Shown: piece by piece, positions 9,242-17,343 of the stretch
How positions within the stretch are numbered: position 1 is the stretch's first letter
Layout: every line of letters begins with the position of its first letter
Source: Oceanobacillus jordanicus
GTDB lineage: Bacteria > Bacillota > Bacilli > Bacillales > Amphibacillaceae
Direction: 5' to 3'
Length of the DNA: 64,000 bases
Assembly: GCF_022095695.1 (NCBI RefSeq)
Contig: NZ_JAIFZM010000001.1
Span: 124,001-188,000 of the forward strand
Position numbers and translations under genes: made by a program
Notes under the pieces: generated by a model
Told to the model about the DNA's origin: nothing
The model's database searches: none
What the model saw: the letters and a program-made list of their open reading frames with translations, nothing else

Positions 9242-10126
9242 ATGAAGAGTATTAACCAGGAAAGAAAGTTAACGCAGTCGCAAAAAATGATGGTGTTTGT
9301 TTTGTCCATGTCACTGTTCGGTTTATCTAAAATGATTACAGAAATTCTTCCTTCCAATGAAGTAGGTCCGATTGAGTTTTCGATTTCCTATTTTGCATTT
9401 ATTCCACTTATCTTGGCAGCTTTGTTTCATCCTTTGTATGTAGCGCTTGGTGCTTCCGTTGGTAATATTGTTTTCGCCGGATTGTTAATGGGTGACTTCG
9501 GTGGGATTGGAGAAATTGAAGGGTTCATTGAATTTACGTTGGCAATTTATGTAGCTGGTCTGCTTGTACGTAACCCGTTAAATAAAATGCAGTTAGCAGT
9601 TGCAGCACTCGTAGGAGTTGGGATTGATCAGTTACTTAGTACAATCGTCGATATTGGGAAGGTTTGGTTTGGTGTCGAAGGCTTTGATGCAGTTCCTGGC
9701 CTACCGGAAAGTATTGTAGTACTAGAAGGTGTGAGCTTCTTAAATGAAATGATAATCACAGGTGTGTTATTCGGACTAATTCCAACATTACTTCTTACGC
9801 CTAAACTTTACGGTAAAATTGAACCATTATTGGGCATGAATCCACGAAAGGCTAAAGTACAAGTATCGGTTGGTGCTTATATAACACCAGGACTAATTTT
9901 CTCCATAGTGGTCTTGACCTTTGTGGCTATGATCGCAGAGTTTATTGCAGAGATGGATATGAACCTAGCCTTCTGGTCTGGAGACTTTATTGCGCAATTT
10001 GCGGACGATCAAAAATGGATAGGCTATAGTGCTTGGGCCATTTTAGCAGTAGGTATTATTTATGTAATCTTTAAGTTTGTGAAAAAGAATAAAAACAACA
10101 AAATGGACTTAGACGAGGCAGCTTAA
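9242..10126 (+). CDS. ECF transporter substrate-binding (S) component, unknown substrate
   Basis: A membrane protein of 294 residues with about eight hydrophobic helices. Its place directly before a double ABC ATPase and an EcfT gene marks it as the S component that selects the substrate of an energy-coupling-factor importer. It is longer than usual S components (about 180-200 residues, six helices): two extra helices near residues 215-240 and 265-285 lie at the C-terminus. The start at 9242 follows GAGGGAG with an 8-base gap; GTG at 9233 overlaps that site. The substrate cannot be read from the sequence. Confidence 0.75.
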   Translation: MKSINQERKLTQSQKMMVFVLSMSLFGLSKMITEILPSNEVGPIEFSISYFAFIPLILAALFHPLYVALGASVGNIVFAGLLMGDFGGIGEIEGFIEFTLAIYVAGLLVRNPLNKMQLAVAALVGVGIDQLLSTIVDIGKVWFGVEGFDAVPGLPESIVVLEGVSFLNEMIITGVLFGLIPTLLLTPKLYGKIEPLLGMNPRKAKVQVSVGAYITPGLIFSIVVLTFVAMIAEFIAEMDMNLAFWSGDFIAQFADDQKWIGYSAWAILAVGIIYVIFKFVKKNKNNKMDLDEAA

Positions 10127-10151
10127 TTTATTTATGGAAAGGAGAGAGATT

Positions 10152-11858
10152 ATGATAACGTTCGATCACGTATCATTCCGCTATCCTGGCACAGAGGATT
10201 GGATCTTAAAAGATGTATCTGTGACGATCGAAAAACATTCGTTTACCGCGATCATTGGGGGAAATGGTGCAGGGAAGTCCACGTTCTGTAAAGCAATTAA
10301 TGGCTTAATTCCCTTTTACTATGTAGGTGACTTTGAAGGGAAAGTACAGGTGGATGGGATTGACACGGCTACGGCAAATGTCGCTTCCCTTTCAAGAAAA
10401 GTCTCCTATGTCTACCAAGACTTTGAAAACCAGCTCGTAAGACCAAGAGTAATTGATGAGGTCATTTTCTCTCCTTTAAATTATGGCTATGAAGATTTTC
10501 AGGAGAGAGGAAAGCGTGCACTCGAACTTCTCGATTTAACACACCTGGCAGAAGAATATGTGTGGCAGCTAAGTGGTGGACAAAAGCATCTTGTGGCGTT
10601 AGCTGGAGCTTTGGCACTGAATCCGGATGTTTTAATTATTGATGAGCCTGTTGCCCAATTAGATCCAGCACACGCTATTGAATTGTATGAAAAACTAAAA
10701 GTGTTACATGAAGACCATGATATTACCATTATCGTAATTGAGCATCATACGGAATTTATTGCCTCCTATTGTAATGACGTCATTTTATTAGAGCAGGGGA
10801 ATGTGAAGTGGAAGAAACCTGTGCGGGAAGCCTTGAACGCTGTTGATGAGCTTACAGAAAAGCAAATCCATCCACCACAGGTAACAATGGCAGCAGCGAG
10901 CCAAATGCAGCAGGAGAGAATGCTTCCAGTGACAGTCAAAGAAGGTGCTGAATGGTTTAAGGAATATAAAAATCACCCGCGAAAAATGCCTAAGTTGGTG
11001 GTTCAGCCTGGTTCAACGCCGCTTATTGAATTTGATCAGGTGAGTTATGGGTATAAAACATTATCACGCAAGCGTGTTCCAATTATAAAAGACTTGCAAA
11101 TGCAAATTAGGCAGGGAGAGCGAATTGCCCTCGTAGGTAGTAATGGCGCGGGGAAGTCAACGATCCTTAAGTTGATTTCTGGACTGTTGAAGCCCCTAAG
11201 TGGTGAAATATGTTTCCAAGGAAATTCCACAATCAAGACTTCACCAGAGAAACTTGCGGAAAAGATTGCGTACATTTATCAAAAGCCTGAAGAAATGTTT
11301 ATTGAAGACGAAGTGGTGAAGGACGTGGCATTCTTTCTGAAAGTCAGAGATAACCCTAATCTGGAACAGGTGACAGAAAAAATTATGCATCAGTTCCACT
11401 TAAATGAAATTAAACATAGAGACGGAAGACTGCTAAGTGGAGGACAGCAACGAAGGGCTTCACTTGCGATCGGGCTGGCGATGCAGCCAGAGTTGGTTTT
11501 GTTGGATGAGCCAACAGCGAGCTTGGATATTGCCACCAAGCGAGAAATGATCTCCATGCTTCAAAAGCTAGATAGTCAGGTGAAGGCCTCTGTTGTGGCT
11601 ACCCATGATATGCAGCTTGTGGCCGAGTGGGCAACAAGGGTTGTTGTACTCAATCAAGGACGTATTATTGCGGATGTTTCCCCTATGGAATTGTTCTCGA
11701 ATGAAGCGCTATTAAGGAGAGCCTCCTTAGTCGAACCGCAAATTGTTTCCCTTTGTCATCAGCTGCAGATCCATCCAATTGAGTTATCCATAGAAGGATT
11801 TTTAAACAGAATTTATTTGGAGGAGGCAGCCAGTGAGCGTTTTTCAGAAGTTTTTTAG
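10152..11858 (+). CDS. Fused ECF transporter ATPase (EcfA1-EcfA2 type)
   Basis: A 568-residue protein with two complete ABC ATPase domains in one chain. Domain 1 has GGNGAGKST, LSGGQKH and VLIIDEPVAQLD; domain 2 has GSNGAGKST, LSGGQQRR and LVLLDEPTASLD. In most ECF systems these are two separate proteins. Translation starts after AAAGGAGAG at 10138-10146. It is 25 bases downstream of the S component and overlaps EcfT by 26 bases, so the three are translationally coupled. It powers import on the cytoplasmic face of the membrane. Confidence 0.93.
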   Translation: MITFDHVSFRYPGTEDWILKDVSVTIEKHSFTAIIGGNGAGKSTFCKAINGLIPFYYVGDFEGKVQVDGIDTATANVASLSRKVSYVYQDFENQLVRPRVIDEVIFSPLNYGYEDFQERGKRALELLDLTHLAEEYVWQLSGGQKHLVALAGALALNPDVLIIDEPVAQLDPAHAIELYEKLKVLHEDHDITIIVIEHHTEFIASYCNDVILLEQGNVKWKKPVREALNAVDELTEKQIHPPQVTMAAASQMQQERMLPVTVKEGAEWFKEYKNHPRKMPKLVVQPGSTPLIEFDQVSYGYKTLSRKRVPIIKDLQMQIRQGERIALVGSNGAGKSTILKLISGLLKPLSGEICFQGNSTIKTSPEKLAEKIAYIYQKPEEMFIEDEVVKDVAFFLKVRDNPNLEQVTEKIMHQFHLNEIKHRDGRLLSGGQQRRASLAIGLAMQPELVLLDEPTASLDIATKREMISMLQKLDSQVKASVVATHDMQLVAEWATRVVVLNQGRIIADVSPMELFSNEALLRRASLVEPQIVSLCHQLQIHPIELSIEGFLNRIYLEEAASERFSEVF

Positions 11859-12657
11859 TAAGTTGACAGTTGAAAATATAAAAATTGAGCTAATGCGGAC
11901 GGCATACGGAAATGAACAAACGCCACTAGCCAGACTCGATCCTAGGATGTTGATTCTGTGGGTACTTGTCTATTCTATTATCCCGTGGCTTACCCATAAT
12001 ATGACCATTCTTATTGGTTTAACACTTTTCACAGCAGTATTGGCATACTTGTCTAGGGTTAGTCCGCTGCTTATTATCCTACTTATTATAGGGGTTATTT
12101 CACAGTTTACGTACCTCGTATTTGCGGCCACGTTTTTAGGAAATAGCTATGCTGCACTGATTGCGGTTATACCAGTAGCACTTAAGGTTTCCTGTGTTTC
12201 GCTTGCTACAATGGCAGTCTTCACAAGTATGGACCCAGAAAAATTCAGTGATGCCCTATTGAAAATGGGGGTCCCAGGTAAATTCAGCTTTGGGGTCTCC
12301 TATGGCTATCGGATGCTACCAATACTGATCGAAGAATATCAAAGTATCATACACTCCTTTCGATTACGAGGAAAGCAACCAGAAAAGCCGGGCTTCTTGT
12401 ATGTAAGGTATATATATTATTACGCAAAAATGTGTGTGGTGGCATTTTATCCTATGATGCTAAACACGGCAAAGCGTACGCGGACTACAGTTGAAGCACT
12501 GGAAGTAAGAGGATTCAGCTACACCTTGGAAAACAATGTAGCAAAGGATTTAAAGCTTGGTTATTTAAAAATGAAAAAGTATGATGTGCAGTTTTTAGCA
12601 ATCACATTATTGGTGACAGCTTCAGTTTACACAACGGGCGTCCTTATGCCTCTATAG
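11833..12657 (+). CDS. ECF transporter transmembrane component EcfT
   Basis: A 274-residue integral membrane protein with hydrophobic helices in the first half and the two cytoplasmic coupling motifs of EcfT proteins, FRLRG near residue 176 and EVRGF near residue 225, which dock into the two ATPase domains. It starts with GTG inside the end of the ATPase gene, preceded by GGAGGAGG. As it belongs to a set with its own S component and ATPase, this is a dedicated (group I) transporter, not the shared housekeeping module that sits near ribosomal protein genes. Confidence 0.88.
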   Translation: MSVFQKFFSKLTVENIKIELMRTAYGNEQTPLARLDPRMLILWVLVYSIIPWLTHNMTILIGLTLFTAVLAYLSRVSPLLIILLIIGVISQFTYLVFAATFLGNSYAALIAVIPVALKVSCVSLATMAVFTSMDPEKFSDALLKMGVPGKFSFGVSYGYRMLPILIEEYQSIIHSFRLRGKQPEKPGFLYVRYIYYYAKMCVVAFYPMMLNTAKRTRTTVEALEVRGFSYTLENNVAKDLKLGYLKMKKYDVQFLAITLLVTASVYTTGVLMPL

Positions 12658-12672
12658 GAAGGATTGGTTTAA

Positions 12673-13428
12673 TTGAAAATTGATTTTCATACACATGTAA
12701 AGTTAGCAAAGCGAGTAGACTTTGATATTAAATTTTTTAACGAGGTTATCTTAAATGCACAGGAATCAGGCTTGAACGCGTTAGCGATGACAGAGCATTT
12801 TAACACGAAAAATTTCTATGAAATTTATGAGCAACTTGATCAGCATTATCCTTATGTCGATGACTATTACAACGTAAATGGCTTTAAAGTATTTACAGGA
12901 ATGGAGATTGATGTAAAGGAGGTTGGCCATATCCTTTGTATCGGAAATAAAACGAAGCTGCTAACAATTAGAAGGTTGCTTGACGGACATACAGATAAAG
13001 ATAACTTTGTTCTATTTGAGGAGCTACTACAGTTAGGTGAACTGCATAACTTATTGCTTATCGGCGGCCATCCATTGAGACCTTCAACACCATTACATCA
13101 TCATGACCCATCATTACTGAGGAGGCTTGACGCCTTTGATTTAAATGGAAAAGACATGCATGAACATGGAATTGACCGGATGAGAAAAGATGTTAAAGCA
13201 TTTGCTGAAATAATTGGATTACCTGTTGTATATGGTAGTGACTCTCATCATCCGATCCACATTGGAGCTGTGCAAAACACGTTTGAAGGTGAGTTTAATA
13301 CGGTAGCAGAATTGAAAAAAGCTATTGCAGAAAGAAACTATACGAGCTACATATCTCCGGTTTTGCACACGAAGATAAATGCAGCTAAGATTGTAAAGAA
13401 AAAAATGAAGGAAGCATTAACGATCTAA
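12673..13428 (+). CDS. PHP-domain metallohydrolase linked to the ECF operon
   Basis: A 251-residue PHP-family phosphoesterase. Metal ligands are visible in DFHTHVK at the N-terminus, TEHF near residue 40, GMEID near 77, GGHP near 135 and GSDSHH near 191. It starts at TTG 12673, preceded by AGGAAGG and only 15 bases after ecfT, so it is the last gene of the operon. It resembles general PHP hydrolases more than HisJ. The context suggests it acts on the imported compound, perhaps removing phosphate; that is inference. Confidence 0.85.
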   Translation: MKIDFHTHVKLAKRVDFDIKFFNEVILNAQESGLNALAMTEHFNTKNFYEIYEQLDQHYPYVDDYYNVNGFKVFTGMEIDVKEVGHILCIGNKTKLLTIRRLLDGHTDKDNFVLFEELLQLGELHNLLLIGGHPLRPSTPLHHHDPSLLRRLDAFDLNGKDMHEHGIDRMRKDVKAFAEIIGLPVVYGSDSHHPIHIGAVQNTFEGEFNTVAELKKAIAERNYTSYISPVLHTKINAAKIVKKKMKEALTI

Positions 13429-13514
13429 CGCATCACATCAATGGAAATTTTTTAAACGAAACGCTTTCCACTTTTTTCTATTCGCTTTATACTTAATGAA
13501 AGAAAATTAACTGG

Positions 13515-13673
13515 ATAAAGTGAAACTTCAAGCAGTGGGGTTTTCATTCTTCCCCCACTGCTTGTTAGTTGAACGAATCGGGGTGTTAGCGTCCGTTTAC
13601 TCCCACTAAAAACTAACGGCTTCACTTCATGTTTTGAAGTGGGAGTCTTACGGACGGTTGCACCGGGATAAAA
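13515..13673 (+). repeat. Dispersed structured repeat, copy 1 (about 160 bp)
   Basis: It starts ATAAAGTGAAAC and ends GCACCGGGATAAAA. Hairpin P1 pairs CAAGCAGTGGGG (13529-13540) with CCCCACTGCTTG (13553-13564). Hairpin P2 pairs GTCCGT and ACTCCCACT (13591-13607) with AGTGGGAGT and ACGGAC (13638-13655). An alternative short stem CACTTC/GAAGTG would compete with P2. Two further copies are at 29460 and 63209, and a deleted one is at 15529 on the other strand. It may be a structured RNA or a non-autonomous mobile element; no known family was recognised with certainty. Confidence 0.85.
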
Positions 13674-13712
13674 AGACCTTTCACTTTAATAGTGTGGAGG
13701 CGTCTTTTTATC
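13670..13712 (+). terminator. Terminator-like hairpin after repeat copy 1
   Basis: AAAAAGAC (13670-13677) pairs with GTCTTTTT (13702-13709) around an imperfect inner stem, followed by more T residues. It would stop transcripts arriving from the ECF operon or the repeat before the EamA gene. Confidence 0.55.
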
Positions 13713-13766
13713 TTTTTACTTAATTATAGATAAAGGAAGAGCAGTGTTTTTCGAGGAGGGATTGAA

Positions 13767-14681
13767 ATGGGTGGAAAGGTAGCAGTCGGAATGGTTTTAT
13801 TTGCAGCAATGCTCTGGGGGACAACGGGGACGGTGCAAACTCTTGTTCCAGAGGGCGCACATCCTGTGGCAGTGGGTACTGCCCGTTTAGCAGTAGGTGG
13901 TATCGCGCTAACCATTATTGTCTTACTAATGGGGAAATTAGATCTCAAAAGCTGGCCACTCAAGCCAACTATTTTGGCTGCGATCAGCATGGCTGCCTAT
14001 CAGCCGTTTTTCTTTACTGCAGTCAACATGACAGGCGTGGCAATTGGGACAGTAATCGCGATAGGTAGTGCCCCCATTTTATCTGGGTTACTGGAATGGG
14101 TGATCTGGAAAAGGCGTCCTGTAAAGGTCTGGTGGATTTCTACACTTTTAGCTATTCTCGGCTGCCTGTTGCTTTTTTTAAACCAATCATCTGTTTATGT
14201 AGATCCTCTTGGTATTTTATTAGCACTTGGTGCAGGACTATCCTTTGCAATTTACACGCTTGTTAGTAAGGACTTAGTAAGGGAATTCACCTCTATCTCC
14301 GTAGTTGCTGTGGTATTTACCCTAAGTGCTATTTTGCTGTCACCTTTATTGTTTATCTATGATATGACATGGGTTACAGAGCTAAGTGGAGCAGCTGCTA
14401 GCCTTCACCTAGGATTAATTGCGACTGCCTTGGCCTATTTTCTATTTGCAAAAGGACTCGCGCATATCCCATCTTCTACTGCTGTCACATTGTCGCTTGC
14501 AGAGCCCTTAACGGCAGCATTTTTAGGAGTTTTCTTTGTTGGGGAAGAATTAAGCTTCATTTCCTGGATCGGTGTCAGCTTTCTTCTGCTAGGAATCGGC
14601 TTTCTCATTAAGGGCACAGAAAAAGAGGTACCTCGGCGAAGGGAAGATAACGGGTTCGAAAAAAGTGAAAGCACTCAATAG
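13767..14681 (+). CDS. EamA/DMT-family transporter
   Basis: A 304-residue membrane protein with ten predicted helices in two five-helix EamA repeats, the standard drug/metabolite transporter layout. Typical signatures are MLWGTTG near the N-terminus and SLAEPLTAAFLGVFFVGE in the second repeat, with a charged cytoplasmic tail. Relatives export amino acids or other small metabolites; the substrate cannot be told. The start follows GAGGAGGG. It stands alone, and the 21-bp repeat array begins at its stop codon, so its last codons may have been affected by that array. Confidence 0.87.
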   Translation: MGGKVAVGMVLFAAMLWGTTGTVQTLVPEGAHPVAVGTARLAVGGIALTIIVLLMGKLDLKSWPLKPTILAAISMAAYQPFFFTAVNMTGVAIGTVIAIGSAPILSGLLEWVIWKRRPVKVWWISTLLAILGCLLLFLNQSSVYVDPLGILLALGAGLSFAIYTLVSKDLVREFTSISVVAVVFTLSAILLSPLLFIYDMTWVTELSGAAASLHLGLIATALAYFLFAKGLAHIPSSTAVTLSLAEPLTAAFLGVFFVGEELSFISWIGVSFLLLGIGFLIKGTEKEVPRRREDNGFEKSESTQ

Positions 14682-14800
14682 TGAATCGAGAACGAGGCAA
14701 AGTGAATCGAGAAAGCCAGAAAGTGAATCGAGAACATGGCAAAGTGAATCGATAATACCAGAAAGTAAATCGAACCACCCCAAAGTGAATCATCAATGAA
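14680..14800. repeat. 21-bp tandem repeat array A
   Basis: About six direct units with a period of 21 bases. The conserved part is AGTGAATCGAGAA, followed by a variable stretch and AA; units decay toward the right. It begins at the EamA stop codon and ends at a terminator. The unit shares an AATCGA core and the 21-bp period with array B at 53406. Open frames that run through it on the minus strand are repeat artefacts with heptad-like periodicity. Confidence 0.88.
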
Positions 14801-14856
14801 AAAGCCGTGCGATTACCCGAATTATGATAGTGAATTCGAGTAATGCCGGCTTTTAT
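14798..14856. terminator. Bidirectional terminator between EamA and CotF-like genes
   Basis: AAAAGCCG (14800-14807) pairs with CGGCTTTT (14847-14854), with further pairing ATTAC/GTAAT and CGAATT/AATTCG inside. It serves both convergent genes. Confidence 0.8.
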
Positions 14857-14873
14857 TCCCTTTACAATATGTT

Positions 14874-15497
14874 CTAGTGTACGTTGTTCCCTTGTTGGGG
14901 AACGGTGGCATAGCTGTTAAGCATTTGCTGCATGTCTTGTTCCATTAGCTGTGGGACCTGGTAGTAGCCATGTTTGTTCTGGTACAGGAAGATTTCGTAG
15001 CTGAGCTCAATAAAATTGGGGACACTATCGGCGACCACACGACGTAATACAGGATTCGTGATTTCGGCGGCTGTCATGGCAAGCAGGGACGTTAATGATT
15101 TTATGTTCCCGAGCATGTATGCAGAAAGGCCTTGGTCAGAAAGCTGGCTGACAGAGCTGTTCGGTTTCTTTGGTTGCCCTGGCTTCAATCCGTAAACAAC
15201 TTCATTTTCCTGTTGCATATGATATTGCTGAGTTGGAACAGAAGGATCCTGCCCTGTTTTAAAGCACTCCACCATTGTATTATACAATTGGGTAACAAAA
15301 GTGTATTGTCGGTGGGCAATGTTCTTCAGTTCTTGATCTTGTATATGTTGATCATACATTTGATATTGGTCAAGCATACTAATGATCCCTGCAAGTACTT
15401 CATGGGCGTCAAACATTTCATGGCCACCGTGGTTTTTAGACATCGCTTGATTCATGGCAGCATTTGGATTGGATTGTTGGTTCTGATTTTGCATCAT
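14874..15497 (-). CDS. CotF-family spore coat protein
   Basis: A 207-residue Gln/Asn-rich protein with a coat-F domain: a helical ferritin-like fold containing FDAHEVLAGIIS, QYTFVTQLYNTMVE and GLSAYMLGNIKSLTSL. Such proteins are parts of the spore coat. The start at 15497 follows GGGAGG; an in-frame ATG 15 bases upstream overlaps that site and is unlikely. It sits with a Mn catalase, two YpzI-like small proteins and a DUF2512 membrane protein, all on the minus strand, which supports a late sporulation role. Confidence 0.85.
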   Translation of the reverse strand: MMQNQNQQSNPNAAMNQAMSKNHGGHEMFDAHEVLAGIISMLDQYQMYDQHIQDQELKNIAHRQYTFVTQLYNTMVECFKTGQDPSVPTQQYHMQQENEVVYGLKPGQPKKPNSSVSQLSDQGLSAYMLGNIKSLTSLLAMTAAEITNPVLRRVVADSVPNFIELSYEIFLYQNKHGYYQVPQLMEQDMQQMLNSYATVPQQGNNVH

Positions 15498-15528
15498 GAT
15501 GATTCCTCCCATTTATCAATATTTCTTA

Positions 15529-15582
15529 TTTATCCCGGTGCAACTGGCCGTTAGACTCCCGCTAATCGAAGTCTCACTTTAT
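15529..15582 (-). repeat. Internally deleted 54-bp copy of the structured repeat
   Basis: Read on the minus strand it starts ATAAAGTGAGACTTC and ends GTTGCACCGGGATAAA, the same two ends as the 160-bp repeat, joined through a shortened middle (GCGGGAGTCT). Keeping both ends while losing the middle supports the element boundaries and a mobile or RNA element origin. It lies just upstream of the CotF-like gene. Confidence 0.75.
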
Positions 15583-15665
15583 CTTCTCCCTGTAAGCCAT
15601 CTTCATGTATGGATAATCCTACTAGAAAAGATTAAATGACCTCTCCCCATTAGCGTGTATCAGGA

Positions 15666-15699
15666 TAAATAAAAAGCGGCCCCTTTTAAAGGGACCGCT
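15666..15699 (-). terminator. Terminator of the small YpzI-like gene
   Basis: On the minus strand, AGCGG/CCGCT and CCCTTT/AAAGGG form a two-part stem (15675-15699) followed by a T-rich tract (15666-15674). Confidence 0.8.
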
Positions 15700-15704
15700 A
15701 CTCG

Positions 15705-15845
15705 TTACTTATTCGTTTTGTTTTGAATTCTGGCTTCTTCTGGGCTTGAAAACTTTGTTGTATCTGTTTTATGCATGGCTTTCTCGCGGCCAGATTTCGA
15801 ACGACTTGTTGCTTTTGCATGTTTATCCTGGTGGTCTTTATTCAA
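15705..15845 (-). CDS. Small YpzI-like protein
   Basis: A 46-residue basic, hydrophilic protein. It starts with TTG at 15845, preceded by a strong GGAGGTGT site, and ends before a terminator. Its C-terminal SPEEARIQN matches the SPEEARRLN motif of the YpzI-like protein at 17344, and its size and composition resemble small spore-associated proteins. Function is unknown. It lies between the CotF-like and Mn catalase genes. Confidence 0.72.
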   Translation of the reverse strand: MNKDHQDKHAKATSRSKSGREKAMHKTDTTKFSSPEEARIQNKTNK

Positions 15846-15900
15846 CTGTAACACCTCCTAGATGGAAAAAAGGTACAAAATTCCGCATTATCGGTGACAT

Positions 15901-16770
15901 CTAATTTTGTTTGTCATAGTTTGCTGATTCCATGTTAGGTGGTGCGGGCTTTGTTGGGTCTGGACTGTTATGAATATATGCAGGTGCCTGTTGCAGTTGA
16001 GGAATCTGCCCCATTGCTTCAGGATTTGCAACATATTCAAAGTTGCTTTGCTTATCCATGCTTTCGCCACTGGCCCAACGACCTTGTGCACTTTCTTCCC
16101 CTTGGGAAAAGTTCATAAAGGAATAGGAAACCTCTTGCTTTTCCAAGTTCTGTGGGAAGGTACTTGGTACAATCGCCTTTTGTGCTTGTTCCAGTTCTTC
16201 AATAGCAGCCATCCACTGGTTTTGGTGCATGGTATCTCTTGCGATAAGGAAAGATAGCATGTCTCTTACACCAGGATCAGTAGTTGATTCATACAAACGG
16301 ACAACCTGTAGACGTCCTTGAGATTCAGCATTTAAATTGGCTCGGAAATCAGCCAATAAATTCCCACTTGCTATTGTATAACGTGCATTCCATGGGTACC
16401 CAACACTGTCTGTCGGCGTTGCGCCAAGTCCAGATACGATGACATGCTGTGGGTTCATCCCCCCAAGTACTGCTTCAACTGCCGGATTTTTAGCAGCTTC
16501 TTCCTGGTCTCTAGCAGGCGCCCCGTCCAGTAACTGTGCGATCATAGTCGAAATCATTTCTACATGGGCAATTTCTTCTGTGCCGATATCGAGAATCATG
16601 TCTTTATATTTTTGATCTGCTCGGCAATTCCATCCTTGGAAAAGGTATTGCATCATAACGGTAATTTCACCAAATTGGCCACCGAGAATCTCTTGTAGCT
16701 TTTTAGCATAGACCGGGTCTGGCTGAGTAGGTTTAGCGTTGTACTGCAGTTCTTTAATATGCTTAAACAA
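15901..16770 (-). CDS. Manganese catalase (YdbD/CotJC family)
   Basis: A 289-residue dimanganese catalase that turns hydrogen peroxide into water and oxygen. The four-helix domain shows GGQFGEITVMMQYLFQGW near residue 30, GTEEIAHVEMI near 64 and ARDTMHQNQW near 182, which carry the Glu and His ligands of the metal pair. A Gln/Pro/Asn-rich tail follows. It starts at TTG 16770 after GGAGGA. Members occur in spore coats, and the neighbouring CotF-like gene supports that location. It is the left part of a likely operon with the DUF2512 gene. Confidence 0.92.
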   Translation of the reverse strand: MFKHIKELQYNAKPTQPDPVYAKKLQEILGGQFGEITVMMQYLFQGWNCRADQKYKDMILDIGTEEIAHVEMISTMIAQLLDGAPARDQEEAAKNPAVEAVLGGMNPQHVIVSGLGATPTDSVGYPWNARYTIASGNLLADFRANLNAESQGRLQVVRLYESTTDPGVRDMLSFLIARDTMHQNQWMAAIEELEQAQKAIVPSTFPQNLEKQEVSYSFMNFSQGEESAQGRWASGESMDKQSNFEYVANPEAMGQIPQLQQAPAYIHNSPDPTKPAPPNMESANYDKQN

Positions 16771-16799
16771 ATGTATTCCTCCGTTTTAATTTATTGTCT

Positions 16800-17231
16800 T
16801 TATTTATCGTAATTATCCTGTGGATCAAGCTCTTCAGATGCCTCTGTACCTAAGTTCATTCTCCCTGTTGCATTAGGTGTGGAAGAGTTGTTCTCCATCT
16901 GCCTGCTCACATACTTATGGAAGAATGCTTCAAATGCAGCGACACCGATGGAAGAAATTAGTGCAGGAATCATCCATTCGCCTGCTGGTTCTAACCCTTC
17001 ACTCATCATATATATAACAGCGAAAGCAAGAACAAAGTCAGAGATAGAAGCTACTGTATTATTGGTTCGGGGAAGAATGAATAGGTCTCCAATCAAGTAT
17101 GATAGAACGCCTAAGGTTATTGTAATAAACAAAACGTCGCCAAATGGCATCTCGTAGACAAGCCCTAACACAACAAATAGTAAAACAAGTGTGGCGATTG
17201 CCTTAATTGCAATGGATTTTATGTGGTTCAT
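16800..17231 (-). CDS. YndM-like DUF2512 membrane protein
   Basis: A 143-residue integral membrane protein with four hydrophobic helices (about residues 5-25, 30-50, 60-77 and 85-103) and a hydrophilic tail containing TPNATGRMNLG. It matches the DUF2512 family, whose function is unknown and which includes B. subtilis YndM. The start at 17231 follows AAGGAGGA. It lies 29 bases upstream of the Mn catalase in the same direction and is probably co-transcribed. Confidence 0.75.
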   Translation of the reverse strand: MNHIKSIAIKAIATLVLLFVVLGLVYEMPFGDVLFITITLGVLSYLIGDLFILPRTNNTVASISDFVLAFAVIYMMSEGLEPAGEWMIPALISSIGVAAFEAFFHKYVSRQMENNSSTPNATGRMNLGTEASEELDPQDNYDK

Positions 17232-17343
17232 ATAGATCCTCCTTTTTTTGTAGCATTTGTAAAAAAGGTAAAAGCTATGCGTTGCTGTAATAGCGTAAAA
17301 GGAAATGAGGGCCACCACTCTGTGAGGACCCTCGTATATAGGT

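Larger units (their letters stand above)
13429..13766. other. Intergenic region holding repeat copy 1 and a hairpin
   Basis: This 338-base gap between the PHP gene and the EamA gene contains the structured repeat (13515-13673) and, straight after it, a terminator-like hairpin (13670-13709). No credible small gene was found. The EamA ribosome site GAGGAGGG lies at the right edge. Confidence 0.7.

Noticed and set aside
14589-14796. Two minus-strand open frames across array A
   Set aside because: They are products of the 21-bp repeat (7-codon periodicity), without ribosome sites.
14680-14800. CRISPR array
   Set aside because: Units are contiguous with no spacer of constant length; the same holds for array B at 53406.
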